Source: CAVOAK01 sp965217615
GTDB taxonomy: Bacteria > Pseudomonadota > Alphaproteobacteria > UBA8366 > CAVOAK01
Assembly: GCA_965217615.1 (NCBI GenBank)
Contig: CBDCIT010000015.1
Coordinates: 46,219 to 110,218, forward strand
Length of the DNA stretch: 64,000 bases
Direction: 5' to 3'
The notes below the pieces were generated by a model. That model saw nothing but the letters and a program-made list of their open reading frames with translations. It ran no database searches and was not told where the DNA came from. The position numbers and the translations under genes were made by a program. Below are positions 46,948-54,850 of this stretch, in pieces; the stretch's first letter is position 1; each line of letters opens with the position of its first letter.

Positions 46948-48448
46948 GACCGGCCTCCCTCAGGCGGTCGTAGCGGCGGCAGTCGGCCACCGGCTGGTGG
47001 CGAAGCTGCAGGCCCTCGGGCGTTGGGATGGCCGGCGGCGGCTGCTGCTGGCACTGCCGGGCGAGGATGTTGAGCACAACATCAGCGCTGCAGGCGCCGC
47101 AGGCGAGCGCTTCGGCGCAGGCCGCCTCGACCGCCTCCAGCCCGTCCTCCAGCACCGCCGCGAGGATCCTCACGAACTGCCTGTCACCGTCGTTGCAACC
47201 CGTCAGCCGAGCCCGTATGCGGCCCAGCGCGCCGGGCAGTTGCCAACCCTTGAAAGGCGCGCCATTCCTCAGCGCACCGGGCTTCCGTGTCAGGATCGGC
47301 ACGTAGTGCCATGGATTGCAGGCGATCTCACCGCGTCCAAAGCTCCGGGGGTGTTCGGCAACGGTCTCGCCATCCTGGCGGATGACAATCCGATCGGCAT
47401 AGGCCCGCACGTCGACCGTCCGCCCGACGGCGCGGGCCGCCACGCTGTAGTGGTTGTTGTCGAAGCGCACCAGACAGGTCTTGGAGACCGATACCTCGGT
47501 GGCGTGGAAGCCGTCGAAGGGGCCGCGATAGGCCATCAGGAAGGGCCGCTCCTCCTCGAACACCTGCCACACCGTCTTGCCCTCGATCGTCGGATGCGGC
47601 CGCTTCTTGGCGTCCTCGATACACCGATCCATCAGCCACGCGTTGATCTCGGCGTAGGAGCCGCCCCGCGGGATGGGCACGAACAGGCGGCCGCGGACGT
47701 CACCCACCTGCCTCTCGACCTGGCCCTTCTCCCAGCCCGCACCCGGAGTGCACGCCACCGGCTCCACCAGATGGTGGGAGCACAGCTCCAGAAAGCGCCG
47801 GTTGTAGGCGCGCTCCTTGCCCACGAAGACCATGCTCACCGCCGTCTTCATGTTGTCGTAGATGCCCCGCCGGCAGACCCCGCCGAAGAAGTGGAAGGCC
47901 CGATCGTGCGCCTCGAACACCATCTCCTGGCTCTCGCGCGGGAAGATCTGAACCAGCTGCATGCGGCTGTAGCAGAGCCGCATGTGCGCTGCCTTCACCT
48001 TGGTCGTCACACCCGACAGGCGCGCGTATTCGTGGCTCCAGTCGAACTGGTAGGCCTCGCCGGGATCGAAGCTCAGCGGCACAAAACCCTGCGACGGCGA
48101 CAACAGCCGCCACCGCCGCCGCCAGGTCCTGGCGTAGCGGCGCACCGCGTCGTAGCCGCCGCCATAGCCCAGAGCCGCAAGGTCTTCATGAATCCGCAGC
48201 AGAGAAAAGCGGTCCCGGCGCGGCTTCTTCTCGTTGGCCTCAAGCCGGCGCTCCAACTCCTCCACCCACGGCCCAAGCTTCGGCATCGGCTGGATCTTGC
48301 GCGCGTAGCTGTACGAGGTCTCATCGCCCCGTACCACCTTGCGCACCGTGTTCTTCGAAACCCTCAAATCCCGGGCGATCTTCTTGATCGGAACGCCCTT
48401 CACCAGATGATCCCGACGGATCCGCGCAATCGTCTCCACAACCAGCAT
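46934..48448 (-). CDS. istA: IS21 transposase IstA, copy B (intact)
   Basis: About 504 residues from MLVVETIARIRRDHLVKGVP. Complete helix-turn-helix, DDE core (YQFDWSHEY, RGIYDNMKTAV, GWEKGQVERQVGD) and the C-terminal region ILAAVLEDGLEAVEAACAEA that is frameshifted in copy A. It overlaps istB by 14 nt. Because copy A has the intact istB, the two copies together could supply a complete transposition system. Confidence 0.92.
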   Translation of the reverse strand: MLVVETIARIRRDHLVKGVPIKKIARDLRVSKNTVRKVVRGDETSYSYARKIQPMPKLGPWVEELERRLEANEKKPRRDRFSLLRIHEDLAALGYGGGYDAVRRYARTWRRRWRLLSPSQGFVPLSFDPGEAYQFDWSHEYARLSGVTTKVKAAHMRLCYSRMQLVQIFPRESQEMVFEAHDRAFHFFGGVCRRGIYDNMKTAVSMVFVGKERAYNRRFLELCSHHLVEPVACTPGAGWEKGQVERQVGDVRGRLFVPIPRGGSYAEINAWLMDRCIEDAKKRPHPTIEGKTVWQVFEEERPFLMAYRGPFDGFHATEVSVSKTCLVRFDNNHYSVAARAVGRTVDVRAYADRIVIRQDGETVAEHPRSFGRGEIACNPWHYVPILTRKPGALRNGAPFKGWQLPGALGRIRARLTGCNDGDRQFVRILAAVLEDGLEAVEAACAEALACGACSADVVLNILARQCQQQPPPAIPTPEGLQLRHQPVADCRRYDRLREAGHGAS

Positions 48449-48544
48449 CTCCCCCACCTCGTCTGTCCAAACAACAAGGTGTGTTCAAGAGCACAAAACC
48501 AGGGGGGTCAATTTTGGGGAATTATATGCGTGAGTGCCCAAGGT

Positions 48545-48853
48545 GAGGCTAGGCTCTTGCCTCTGTCGACTCGGACACCTCGGGGGATATTTCCTCCGAG
48601 GCACCATTGTCAGGCGGTCAAACGTCAGCAGAAGTCAGCCCTGCATAGAGGCCGATAGAAAGGAGATACCATGGATCGTTTGGCTTTTAATGGGCTGGGT
48701 TACAGACAGCCCATCACCACTAGGCTCGCGGCGAGCCTCGGAGTGATCCTCCGAAGGCATATCCTAGTTACCCCCCCGACACTCTGCCCCCTTGCACAAG
48801 GGCAAGAGCAAACGGCGTGCTCCTTCCAACAGGACACGCCGTTCGTGCTTTTC
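48545..48853 (+). ncRNA. Hairpin-rich segment, candidate structured RNA
   Basis: Seven inverted repeats occur within about 300 nt on the same strand: GAGGC/GCCTC (48546-48564), CCTCGGGGG/CCTCCGAGG (48579-48602), TGGGCTG/CAGCCCA (48691-48713), GGCTCG/CGAGCC (48723-48737), CGGAG/CTCCG (48739-48753), CCCTT/AAGGG (about 48788-48802) and AACGGCGTG/CACGCCGTT (48811-48843). The density exceeds that of neighbouring DNA by eye. It could be an RNA made by the element, or the leader of the following gene. No known RNA family is recognised. Confidence 0.4.
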
Positions 48854-48856
48854 TAA
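48671..48856 (+). CDS. Small open frame with a near-perfect ribosome-binding site
   Basis: AAAGGAGATACC directly precedes an ATG at 48671. The frame MDRLAFNGLGYRQPITTRLA runs for 61 codons and ends in the T-rich side of the terminator hairpin. The peptide has no recognisable domain, and its second half (CPLAQGQEQTACSFQQD) is probably constrained by the hairpins. It may be a leader peptide or a chance frame behind a strong initiation site. Confidence 0.4.
   Translation: MDRLAFNGLGYRQPITTRLAASLGVILRRHILVTPPTLCPLAQGQEQTACSFQQDTPFVLF
48811..48853 (+). terminator. Rho-independent terminator-like hairpin
   Basis: A 9-bp stem AACGGCGTG/CACGCCGTT with a loop of 15 nt is followed after CGTGC by TTTTCT. 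It ends the hairpin-rich segment and lies about 60 bp before the passenger gene at 48916, so it could act as an attenuator or close a short transcript. Confidence 0.6.
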
Positions 48857-49328
48857 TGATTGGGGCGGTGTGTCAAATCTGATTTGCCCTGCGGAGCCAC
48901 ATGTAATGAGACACCATGTCAGCCTATATCTCGCGGGCCGCGCTCTTGTTCACCGCCACATCTGCATCGTCCACTGATGTAAGCGACTATGACCGTTTCC
49001 GGCTATGGAACGATTGCCGTCCCATGGATTTACTGGTTGAGGACCCGGGCGACGAGGCAACCGCTATCGACGTTACCAGAGAGGCAATCGTAATCGCCGT
49101 GCGCAGTAGGCTACGCGCAGCGCGACTCTACAGAGAAGCGGCGTGGTCGTACTTGTACTTCAACGTGAATGTCGTTAGCTCCGTCATCCATATAGGGGTT
49201 GAATACAACAAAGAGGTGGTAGACCGTGCCACCATGTTAGAAAATACGTAACTACCCAGGTCTGATTGGCCCGAGCGTTTGTATGTGAGGGATCGTGGCG
49301 GTCCGGGCTGGTAGCGGTGCCGGTGTTC

Positions 49329-50867
49329 TCAGAGGCGCAGTTTGGGGATTAGTTGCATCGGATCGGGATGCACCAGGGTCTGGAGGACGTTCCAGCGTTG
49401 CTTTCGGGCGGTGGCGATGACGGCACGCATTCTGGCGAAGTTGTAGGCACCCCTCTCGGAGCGGAAGCCACCGGAGATCTTCTGGCGCAGCTTGGCCATT
49501 CGGAGGTCACGTTCGGCCTCATTGTTCGTAAACGGCGTGCGCGGGTCGGTGAGGAATCGCAGGCATCCCTCCTTGTGCTTGCGGAGGCGGAGCGCGAGGT
49601 TATGACCGATGCGGCGTTTCTTTCGTCCGCGCTTGCCGGTCCGGAGCGGCGGCTGCGCCTCGTGGAAGGCGATGGCGTGGTCGAGGATGCGGGCCCAGGC
49701 CCGCGAGATCCGGGCCACCAGGGAGGCGGGCACGTCGCGGCCGTTCTCACGGGAGAAGCGGGTAGCCCTGTGCACGCGCTCAAGGAGGCGCTGCATGCTC
49801 TTTGCCCAGTCTTCCTTCTCGATGTCGATCAGGGCCTGGAGTTCGCGCAGGTGATGGGCGTTGCAGGCGCCGTGGCGCACGCCCTTGAGGGTGAAGTAGG
49901 CGGCGTAATCGTCATGGATGAGGATGCCTTCGAGGTCCTTTTCGACATCGCCGCGTCCCGCGCCGATGCGCAGGACGGTCAGGAATGGGGTGCACAGCAC
50001 GTGGAGCCAGCGGGTACGGGCGGCGATCCGCAGGCCGGTTTCGTCGAGGTGCTTGACCGGGACCGCTGTGCGGATCACGTCTGCGACATGGGCGAGGAAG
50101 GGCTCGAAGCGCCTGGCGGTTCGCCGGCCCATGGCGGTGATCGTGGCTGTGGAGATGGACACTGCGAAGAGGTCGCTCATGAGTTCGGCCAAGCGCTTCT
50201 CGGGAACGACCTGGGCGTACAGCAGGTAGCTCACCCAGGCGGTGATGCGTGGCCCGTACTGGACCGGGGCGGTCACGCCGTCCGGGAAGACGGCTCCTGT
50301 CACGGTGGCGCAGGCGCCGCAGAGGCAGCGATGGGCGCGGTGTTCGGTGACCTCCAGGGGGCGTGGCTCGGGCACATCGAAGACCTGTCGACAGACGGGC
50401 GCGCGGTGACGGTCGGCGTCCGACAGCGGTGCGCCGCAGCCCGAACAGGCGGAGGGGTCATGATCCACAACATGGTCCGGGCTCTCGGTCCGCGCCAGCG
50501 TCGTTCCCTTGTGGCCCGGCTGGCCGCCGCTTGGCCTGCCGGACTTGCCGCGCTGGCTTCGGGTGCGCCTCTGGGTTCCGCTCTTCTTGCCCAGGCCGTT
50601 GCTGGCGGGCGGCTTGCTGCTGGTGGTGCTGTCAAGCGCCGCGCTCCGCTCGAGCTCGGCGATGCGGTCCCGCAGGGTCACGTTCTCCCGCTCGAGCGCG
50701 GCATTCTCCCGGACGAGCACCGTGGCCAGGCGCAACAGCCCCTGGCCCCAATCCCGGAAGGCCTTGACGACTGTTGTTGCGAAGGATGAGGGGTCAAGAA
50801 GATCTTGCAGGCACGCGAAGGCCTCGTCATGGGCGGCGAGGTCCTCGTGCCAGCGCGACAGCGTCAC
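49329..50867 (-). CDS. IS66-family TnpC transposase (ISBst12 type), copy B
   Basis: 512 residues, intact, essentially the same as copy A with one visible exchange (LLERVHRAT versus LLERAHRAT). Domain order: coiled coil, SSKPPASN, zinc-binding CSGCGAPL/CLCGAC, HLDETGLRI, NNEAERDLRMAK. The start GTG overlaps the methyltransferase stop by 4 nt. Confidence 0.93.
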   Translation of the reverse strand: MTLSRWHEDLAAHDEAFACLQDLLDPSSFATTVVKAFRDWGQGLLRLATVLVRENAALERENVTLRDRIAELERSAALDSTTSSKPPASNGLGKKSGTQRRTRSQRGKSGRPSGGQPGHKGTTLARTESPDHVVDHDPSACSGCGAPLSDADRHRAPVCRQVFDVPEPRPLEVTEHRAHRCLCGACATVTGAVFPDGVTAPVQYGPRITAWVSYLLYAQVVPEKRLAELMSDLFAVSISTATITAMGRRTARRFEPFLAHVADVIRTAVPVKHLDETGLRIAARTRWLHVLCTPFLTVLRIGAGRGDVEKDLEGILIHDDYAAYFTLKGVRHGACNAHHLRELQALIDIEKEDWAKSMQRLLERVHRATRFSRENGRDVPASLVARISRAWARILDHAIAFHEAQPPLRTGKRGRKKRRIGHNLALRLRKHKEGCLRFLTDPRTPFTNNEAERDLRMAKLRQKISGGFRSERGAYNFARMRAVIATARKQRWNVLQTLVHPDPMQLIPKLRL

Positions 50868-51529
50868 GGGTCCTCGGCATCGACGGCCATCATGGCGGCC
50901 AGCACCGCGAGGCGTTCGCCCGCCGGCAAGGCCTTGTAACGCCGGCCCCAGTTGGCCGCCTTACGCTTGATGCGCTGGCGGTCGGTGAAGTTCCGGCCTG
51001 CGTAGCTCGCCCAATGCACCCGGTCGGGCGCGAAGTTGAACCACACGACCTCGGTCCGCACCTGGGCCTGGGTCGTCACCTGCAGCGCCAGACTGCGCCA
51101 GCCCGCCAGCATCTCGTCATAGAGCGCCGAGGGATGGCCCGAGACCATCACCTGGCAGGGCAGATCCTTGAGCAGGTCCAGGAGCGCGACATGGTCGACC
51201 TCCTCGTAGTCGAAGCGATAGCGCCGTGCCGAACGGCGGGTCGCGTGCAGATAGGGGGGATCGCTGTAGACCAGCTCCGGGCCCAGAAACGGGAACGAGG
51301 CCAAAAAGGCATGGGCACAGCCATGCACCAACTCGACCGGGTAGTCACAGGCAAAGGCCTCGAGCGCCTGCGCATCGCGGTCGATGCCGATCGAGCGCAC
51401 GCCCGTTGGCTTGCGCTTCATCAGCGCACCGCCCCCCAGGTGGCTCTCGATGTAAACGCTGTGCGGCGGCATCAGCGCAATCAGCGCCTGGCACAGACCG
51501 CTCGTCGCCTTCGACCCAAAATATCCCAC
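50864..51529 (-). CDS. D12-class N6-adenine DNA methyltransferase, IS66 passenger (copy B)
   Basis: 221 residues, identical in motifs to copy A (ESHLGGGALM, SDPPYLHATR), with CQALIAL in place of CQTLIAL near residue 15. The intact frame in both copies suggests the enzyme is kept by selection together with the transposase, or that the copies are very young. It starts about 150 nt inside the element end. No endonuclease partner. Confidence 0.85.
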   Translation of the reverse strand: MGYFGSKATSGLCQALIALMPPHSVYIESHLGGGALMKRKPTGVRSIGIDRDAQALEAFACDYPVELVHGCAHAFLASFPFLGPELVYSDPPYLHATRRSARRYRFDYEEVDHVALLDLLKDLPCQVMVSGHPSALYDEMLAGWRSLALQVTTQAQVRTEVVWFNFAPDRVHWASYAGRNFTDRQRIKRKAANWGRRYKALPAGERLAVLAAMMAVDAEDP

Positions 51530-52467
51530 GCGCCGCTCCCGTCACACGAGAGCGCAACCCATAGACGCCCGATTCTATGGAGTCAAGAGACGATCAACGA
51601 CGCGGCGGCGGAAACCCGGCCCCGCCGACCACCTACATCATCCTCTCACGGTCAGGAGCGGGGTACCTGGGTAGTTACGAAAATACAGCTACGACTTGGG
51701 GTGTGGGCTCAACTGGAACGCATAGTCGAAATCCAAACTTCATCCTGTCGAGCGTGTCGCAGCACACGGACAAGTTCATCGACGAGTATCTGCGCGTGAA
51801 TGCGGACGCCTGCAAGTAGGCTTGGGCACTCACGTATATAGGTCCCCAATTTTGGACGCCGATTACCCCACCAAGGGGGTCAATATTCCACGCCGATCAA
51901 CACCCAGATCGTCTGGGCCGGCGTTGAGGCGGACGGGATACGCCTTAGTCTCGACGGTGGGGACAGTTGGAACGACGTAAGCGCCGGGCTTTTCGACACT
52001 GACATACACGGTATGGCGATTAGCCCTGGGGCGCCCTGCATGGTCTTTGCCAGCGCGGACATGGAAGTTCACACGACCTTGGATCGAGGCCAGACTTGGC
52101 AGACGATCGGCGTGCAAAAACGGTTTGTTCCGCGCAATTGTCGCCATGTTGCGGTCAAGGCCGACGACCCGAACGTCATCTTTGTCGCACTCGGCGGCGA
52201 TGACATCAGCGTCACTGGTGTCGTCCAACGCTCGAAAGATCGCGGAGAGACTTGGGAGCCTCTCTCGTTTCCGATTCCGCCGAACACGCCGATCTGGAAC
52301 TTCGCGACGAACCCGGCGGACCCGGACCTTATCGTCTGCTCGACCCATTATGGACAACTGTTCGTCAGCACGGATGGGGGAGATGCCTGGGAAATAGTTC
52401 GCCAGGAATTCAGCGAGATACGGTCGCTCGCCTGGACACCCAACTAACTGCCGAGGCCAAGAAACTG

Positions 52468-53307
52468 CTAACCGGCGTTGCCGACGGCGAGGCGCATGTG
52501 CGCCTTTAGATGAAATTCATCGCCGATTCGATAGGGCTCCAGGTGGCGGAGCATCACCTGATCGAGGCGATTCATGATGTCCGGATCGTGCGTGGTGAGC
52601 TGTGGTCCAAAGGTCATTTCGAAATAGGCCCTCCAAAATGGCTCGCCGATCGGTTCGCGTTTGACGACTCGGTGTTCGAGTTCGACGATGTCGACCAATC
52701 CGGCCTCGCTCATGGCATTGGAAATCGAACCCGCGTCGCCGAATCGATCGGCTTTGTCGGATGGTGGCGCGGGCAGTCCCAGAACTTCAACGGCGACGTC
52801 GCGGTTGAGGAGGAAGATCGGCGTGTCGTCTCTTGGGCCCCAAAACATGAGCACTGCTCGGCCACTTGGCCGCAGAACCCGACGCATTTCCCGGAATGCA
52901 AGTACCGGATCTTCAACAAACATGATGCCAAAGCGGCAGGTGATGCGGTCGAACCGTGCATCGGCAAATGGCAGGTATTGCATGTCCGCTGCCGCATAAT
53001 GCAGATGACGATACTGCGATGTATCTTCACGGTCGCGAAGGCCACAGATCATGTCCGGTACGATATCTGTTGCGATAACCAGGCCGTCGGGTCCAACGGC
53101 GGCCGCGGCTTTTAGCGCGGGCTCGCCAGGTCCTGACGCGAGATCGAGGAGTTCGTGCCCGTCTCGAAGATCGATCGCCGCGAATATCTGTCGGGTGAAT
53201 TCGTCTTCACCTGGCGCTATATGTTCGGCCCATTTGATCCAGTACTGTGCACGCTTTGCCCAGTGATCGATCGTTGCTTGATTGGATTGTGTAACGCTCG
53301 ACGTCAT
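52468..53307 (-). CDS. Class I SAM-dependent methyltransferase
   Basis: 279 residues. AdoMet motif I is LLDLASGPGEPALKAAAA, motif II/III segment VIATDIVPDMI, then ITCRFGIMFVEDP and FREMRRVLRPSGRAVLMFWG (motif IV/post-I), typical of the UbiE/Methyltransf_11 type. Substrate unknown; quinone or small-molecule O/C-methylation is possible. It is convergent with the BNR gene (20 bp between stops) and upstream of nothing obvious. The next gene on the same strand is an amidohydrolase 35 bp upstream. Confidence 0.85.
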   Translation of the reverse strand: MTSSVTQSNQATIDHWAKRAQYWIKWAEHIAPGEDEFTRQIFAAIDLRDGHELLDLASGPGEPALKAAAAVGPDGLVIATDIVPDMICGLRDREDTSQYRHLHYAAADMQYLPFADARFDRITCRFGIMFVEDPVLAFREMRRVLRPSGRAVLMFWGPRDDTPIFLLNRDVAVEVLGLPAPPSDKADRFGDAGSISNAMSEAGLVDIVELEHRVVKREPIGEPFWRAYFEMTFGPQLTTHDPDIMNRLDQVMLRHLEPYRIGDEFHLKAHMRLAVGNAG

Positions 53308-53342
53308 GGGTGCCGCCAGGGCTCTGCCGTTGCCTTCATATC

Positions 53343-54737
53343 TTAATATCGCCGGGCTGAACCAGTCGGCGGAGCAAATGACCCGCCGGCCCGCTCCAAA
53401 ACTGCGTGCAACGCCGCGCCTGCGCCGACGACCACCTCGTCTATGTCGATGGCGATCAACTCGCCGTTCCGCTTAAGGAATCGTCCGTCGGCGACAACCG
53501 TGTCGACATTCGCAGGTGTCGCCGATCGCACAACCGCACCGTCCAGCTCGCCAAATGGCGCCATGTTGAGGTCGGTCGCACGGATCATGATGAGATCGGC
53601 GCGCTTGCCCGGCATCAACGAGCCGACCTGATCCTCCAATCTCATAGCTCGGGCGCCGTTGATCGTTGCCATTTCGAGGCATTGGCGAAAGTTCACGGCT
53701 GGGATCGATTCGGTCGGCGTACCGGGCCAAGGGATGCCGATATACCAGGCAATGCTCATATTTTCGAACGGATTGACGCTCGCGGCTGACGTTGCATCGA
53801 CTGACAGGCAGAGATTCACGCCATCGTCCAGGCAGTGAAGCAAATGTGAGCGTAGATCGCACTCGGCACCAAACCGTTGCTCGGACTGCATGCCGATGCT
53901 CAAAGATGTGCCGGACTCTGCGAGCGCCTGGCGATCCTCGGCGCTAGCCAGAAGAAAGTGTACGAGCAGCGTTTCAGGACCAAGGAAACCCTCTTGTCGC
54001 ATCTGGACGGCGTCGATCCCATAGGGTGGCCCTTGGCCGGCATGCGTTGTGACTGGAAGTCCAAGTTCTCGGGCGGCTTCGAACTCCGGTCGATAGACCT
54101 CAGGTGGGGTCAATAGAGGCCCGCGCCAGGAATAGCCCAAGCTCAGTCGGCCATCAGTGGGACCGTCTGTGCTAAACCAGTCGCGCTGTACCCGCGGAAG
54201 GTCGTCGATTGGCATGATCTCGTTCGGCGGCATTCCCGAGACGTGGCCATAGGAATAACGCCCGAGCAGGCCACTCTCGATATGCGCAGCAATTTCCGCA
54301 TCGGCGTGCGCCGACGTCCGGGTGTTGTGCGAAAAATTGAGAATGGTGGTGATTCCGGCCGAGACCGCTTCGGCGAGCGCAAGACGGACGCTGCGGTAGA
54401 AATCCTCGGTGCTGAAATGCTGAGCAAGTCCCGACAGGAGGTCGAAGTAGCCGCGATCGGTGCGCTGGAGGTTTCGGTACAACGTGCTCCATAGGTGCCA
54501 ATGGGCATCGACAAACCCTGGCATGACGATCATCCCGTCTCCGTCGAATTCCCTTGCTCCGTCGGCCTCCAACGCTCTGCCGACAGCGATGATCGACCCG
54601 TCTCGAACATGGATATCGCCGTTTTCCAGGTCACCGATGTCGGAATCGACGCTCAGGATGTGGGCATGCCGGATAACGAAATGCTCGCGGTCCGGAAGCG
54701 CCACCGGCGGTTCGAAATTCAGTCTGTCCGTTGGCAT
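53343..54737 (-). CDS. Amidohydrolase (chlorohydrolase/deaminase-like)
   Basis: About 464 residues from MPTDRLNFEPPV. Metal-dependent amidohydrolase barrel: MIVMPGFVDAHWHLWSTLYR (HxH), LGLPVTTHAGQGPP (His), TLLVHFLLASAEDRQALA (His) and CLSVDATSAASVNPFENMS (Asp), followed by GSLMPGKRADLIMIRATDLN at the C-terminus. This is the order of the TrzN/AtzA/SsnA group, which hydrolyses C-N or C-Cl bonds of heterocycles. Substrate unknown. Neighbours on the same strand are a Rieske oxygenase upstream and a methyltransferase downstream, consistent with a small catabolic cluster. Confidence 0.85.
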   Translation of the reverse strand: MPTDRLNFEPPVALPDREHFVIRHAHILSVDSDIGDLENGDIHVRDGSIIAVGRALEADGAREFDGDGMIVMPGFVDAHWHLWSTLYRNLQRTDRGYFDLLSGLAQHFSTEDFYRSVRLALAEAVSAGITTILNFSHNTRTSAHADAEIAAHIESGLLGRYSYGHVSGMPPNEIMPIDDLPRVQRDWFSTDGPTDGRLSLGYSWRGPLLTPPEVYRPEFEAARELGLPVTTHAGQGPPYGIDAVQMRQEGFLGPETLLVHFLLASAEDRQALAESGTSLSIGMQSEQRFGAECDLRSHLLHCLDDGVNLCLSVDATSAASVNPFENMSIAWYIGIPWPGTPTESIPAVNFRQCLEMATINGARAMRLEDQVGSLMPGKRADLIMIRATDLNMAPFGELDGAVVRSATPANVDTVVADGRFLKRNGELIAIDIDEVVVGAGAALHAVLERAGGSFAPPTGSARRY

Positions 54738-54850
54738 AGACCGAACTCTCTCATGGCACACAGATCAGCGGAATGACGAACGCCTTCTATATCGCGCCCG
54801 AGGTGGACGACAACAGCAATTGGACCTGGCGTTCCGCGTTGCGGCTCTTG

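Larger units (their letters stand above)
49248..51678 (-). mobile_element. IS66-family element carrying an adenine DNA methyltransferase, copy B
   Basis: 2431 bp, the same length as copy A, with terminal repeats GTAACTACCCAGGT and an exact 8-bp duplication GAAAATAC (49240-49247 and 51679-51686). Opposite orientation to copy A. Removal restores the reading frame of the passenger gene of the surrounding TIR element. Both genes are intact. Confidence 0.92.
48916..51819 (+). pseudogene. Passenger gene of the TIR element, split by IS66 copy B
   Basis: The N-terminal part, MSAYISRAALLFTATSASST onward, has a weakly hydrophobic start, then IVIAVRSRLRAARLYREAAW and NVNVVSSVIHIGVEYNKEVV, and reaches 49247. 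After the IS66 it resumes ENTATTWGVGSTGTHSRNPN and ends QHTDKFIDEYLRVNADACK with TAG at 51817-51819, only bases from the right TIR. The joined protein of about 150 residues resembles small uncharacterised alphaproteobacterial proteins that end in a similar DxFxxEYLRVN-AC tail, as far as I recall. Function unknown. Confidence 0.65.
48517..51847 (+). mobile_element. TIR-bounded non-autonomous element inside IS21 copy B
   Basis: Ends are imperfect inverted repeats of 28 bp: both begin GGGGA, then TATAT, then RCGTGAGTGCCCAAG (48517-48544 and the complement at 51820-51847; 24 of 28 positions match). A 6-bp AATTTT lies on each side (48511-48516, 51848-51853) inside what is otherwise the inner IS21 end repeat. 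Without the IS66 copy B nested in it, the element is about 0.9 kb. It contains a hairpin-rich segment, a small frame with an excellent ribosome-binding site, a terminator and one protein gene, but no transposase. Confidence 0.7.
46041..51896 (-). mobile_element. IS21-family element, copy B, containing a nested TIR element
   Basis: Bounded by the repeat TCGGCGTGCAATATTGACCC at 46041 and the complement of TCGGCGTGGAATATTGACCC ending at 51896, with a 4-bp duplication TCAA on both sides (46037-46040, 51897-51900). The istA end again has two repeats, but the inner one is cut by another insertion at 48517-51847. Without that insert the element is about 2.5 kb, like copy A. Confidence 0.85.
45595..52447 (+). 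pseudogene. BNR/sialidase-like beta-propeller protein split by a nested insertion
   Basis: The N-terminal part (45595-46040) has BNR/Asp-box repeats: IWRSSDGGDTWAV, IFRSDDRGAHFY and IFRTRDGGQRWEE, ending DPTDPQIV. The C-terminal part (from 51897) resumes NTQIVWAGVEADGIRLSLDG with further Asp boxes (SLDGGDSWND, TTLDRGQTWQT, RSKDRGETWEP, VSTDGGDAWEI) and stops at 52445-52447. Removing 46041-51896 plus one TCAA gives DPQIVNTQIVWAG in frame. The intact product, about 333 residues with seven or so Asp boxes, would be a beta-propeller without a signal peptide. The catalytic residues of true sialidases are not evident. Confidence 0.85.

Noticed and set aside
49353..50789. 478-codon frame antisense to the IS66 transposase (also at 18141-19577)
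   Set aside because: Exactly opposite a conserved transposase in both copies; no recognisable motif. High GC leaves the antisense frame open.
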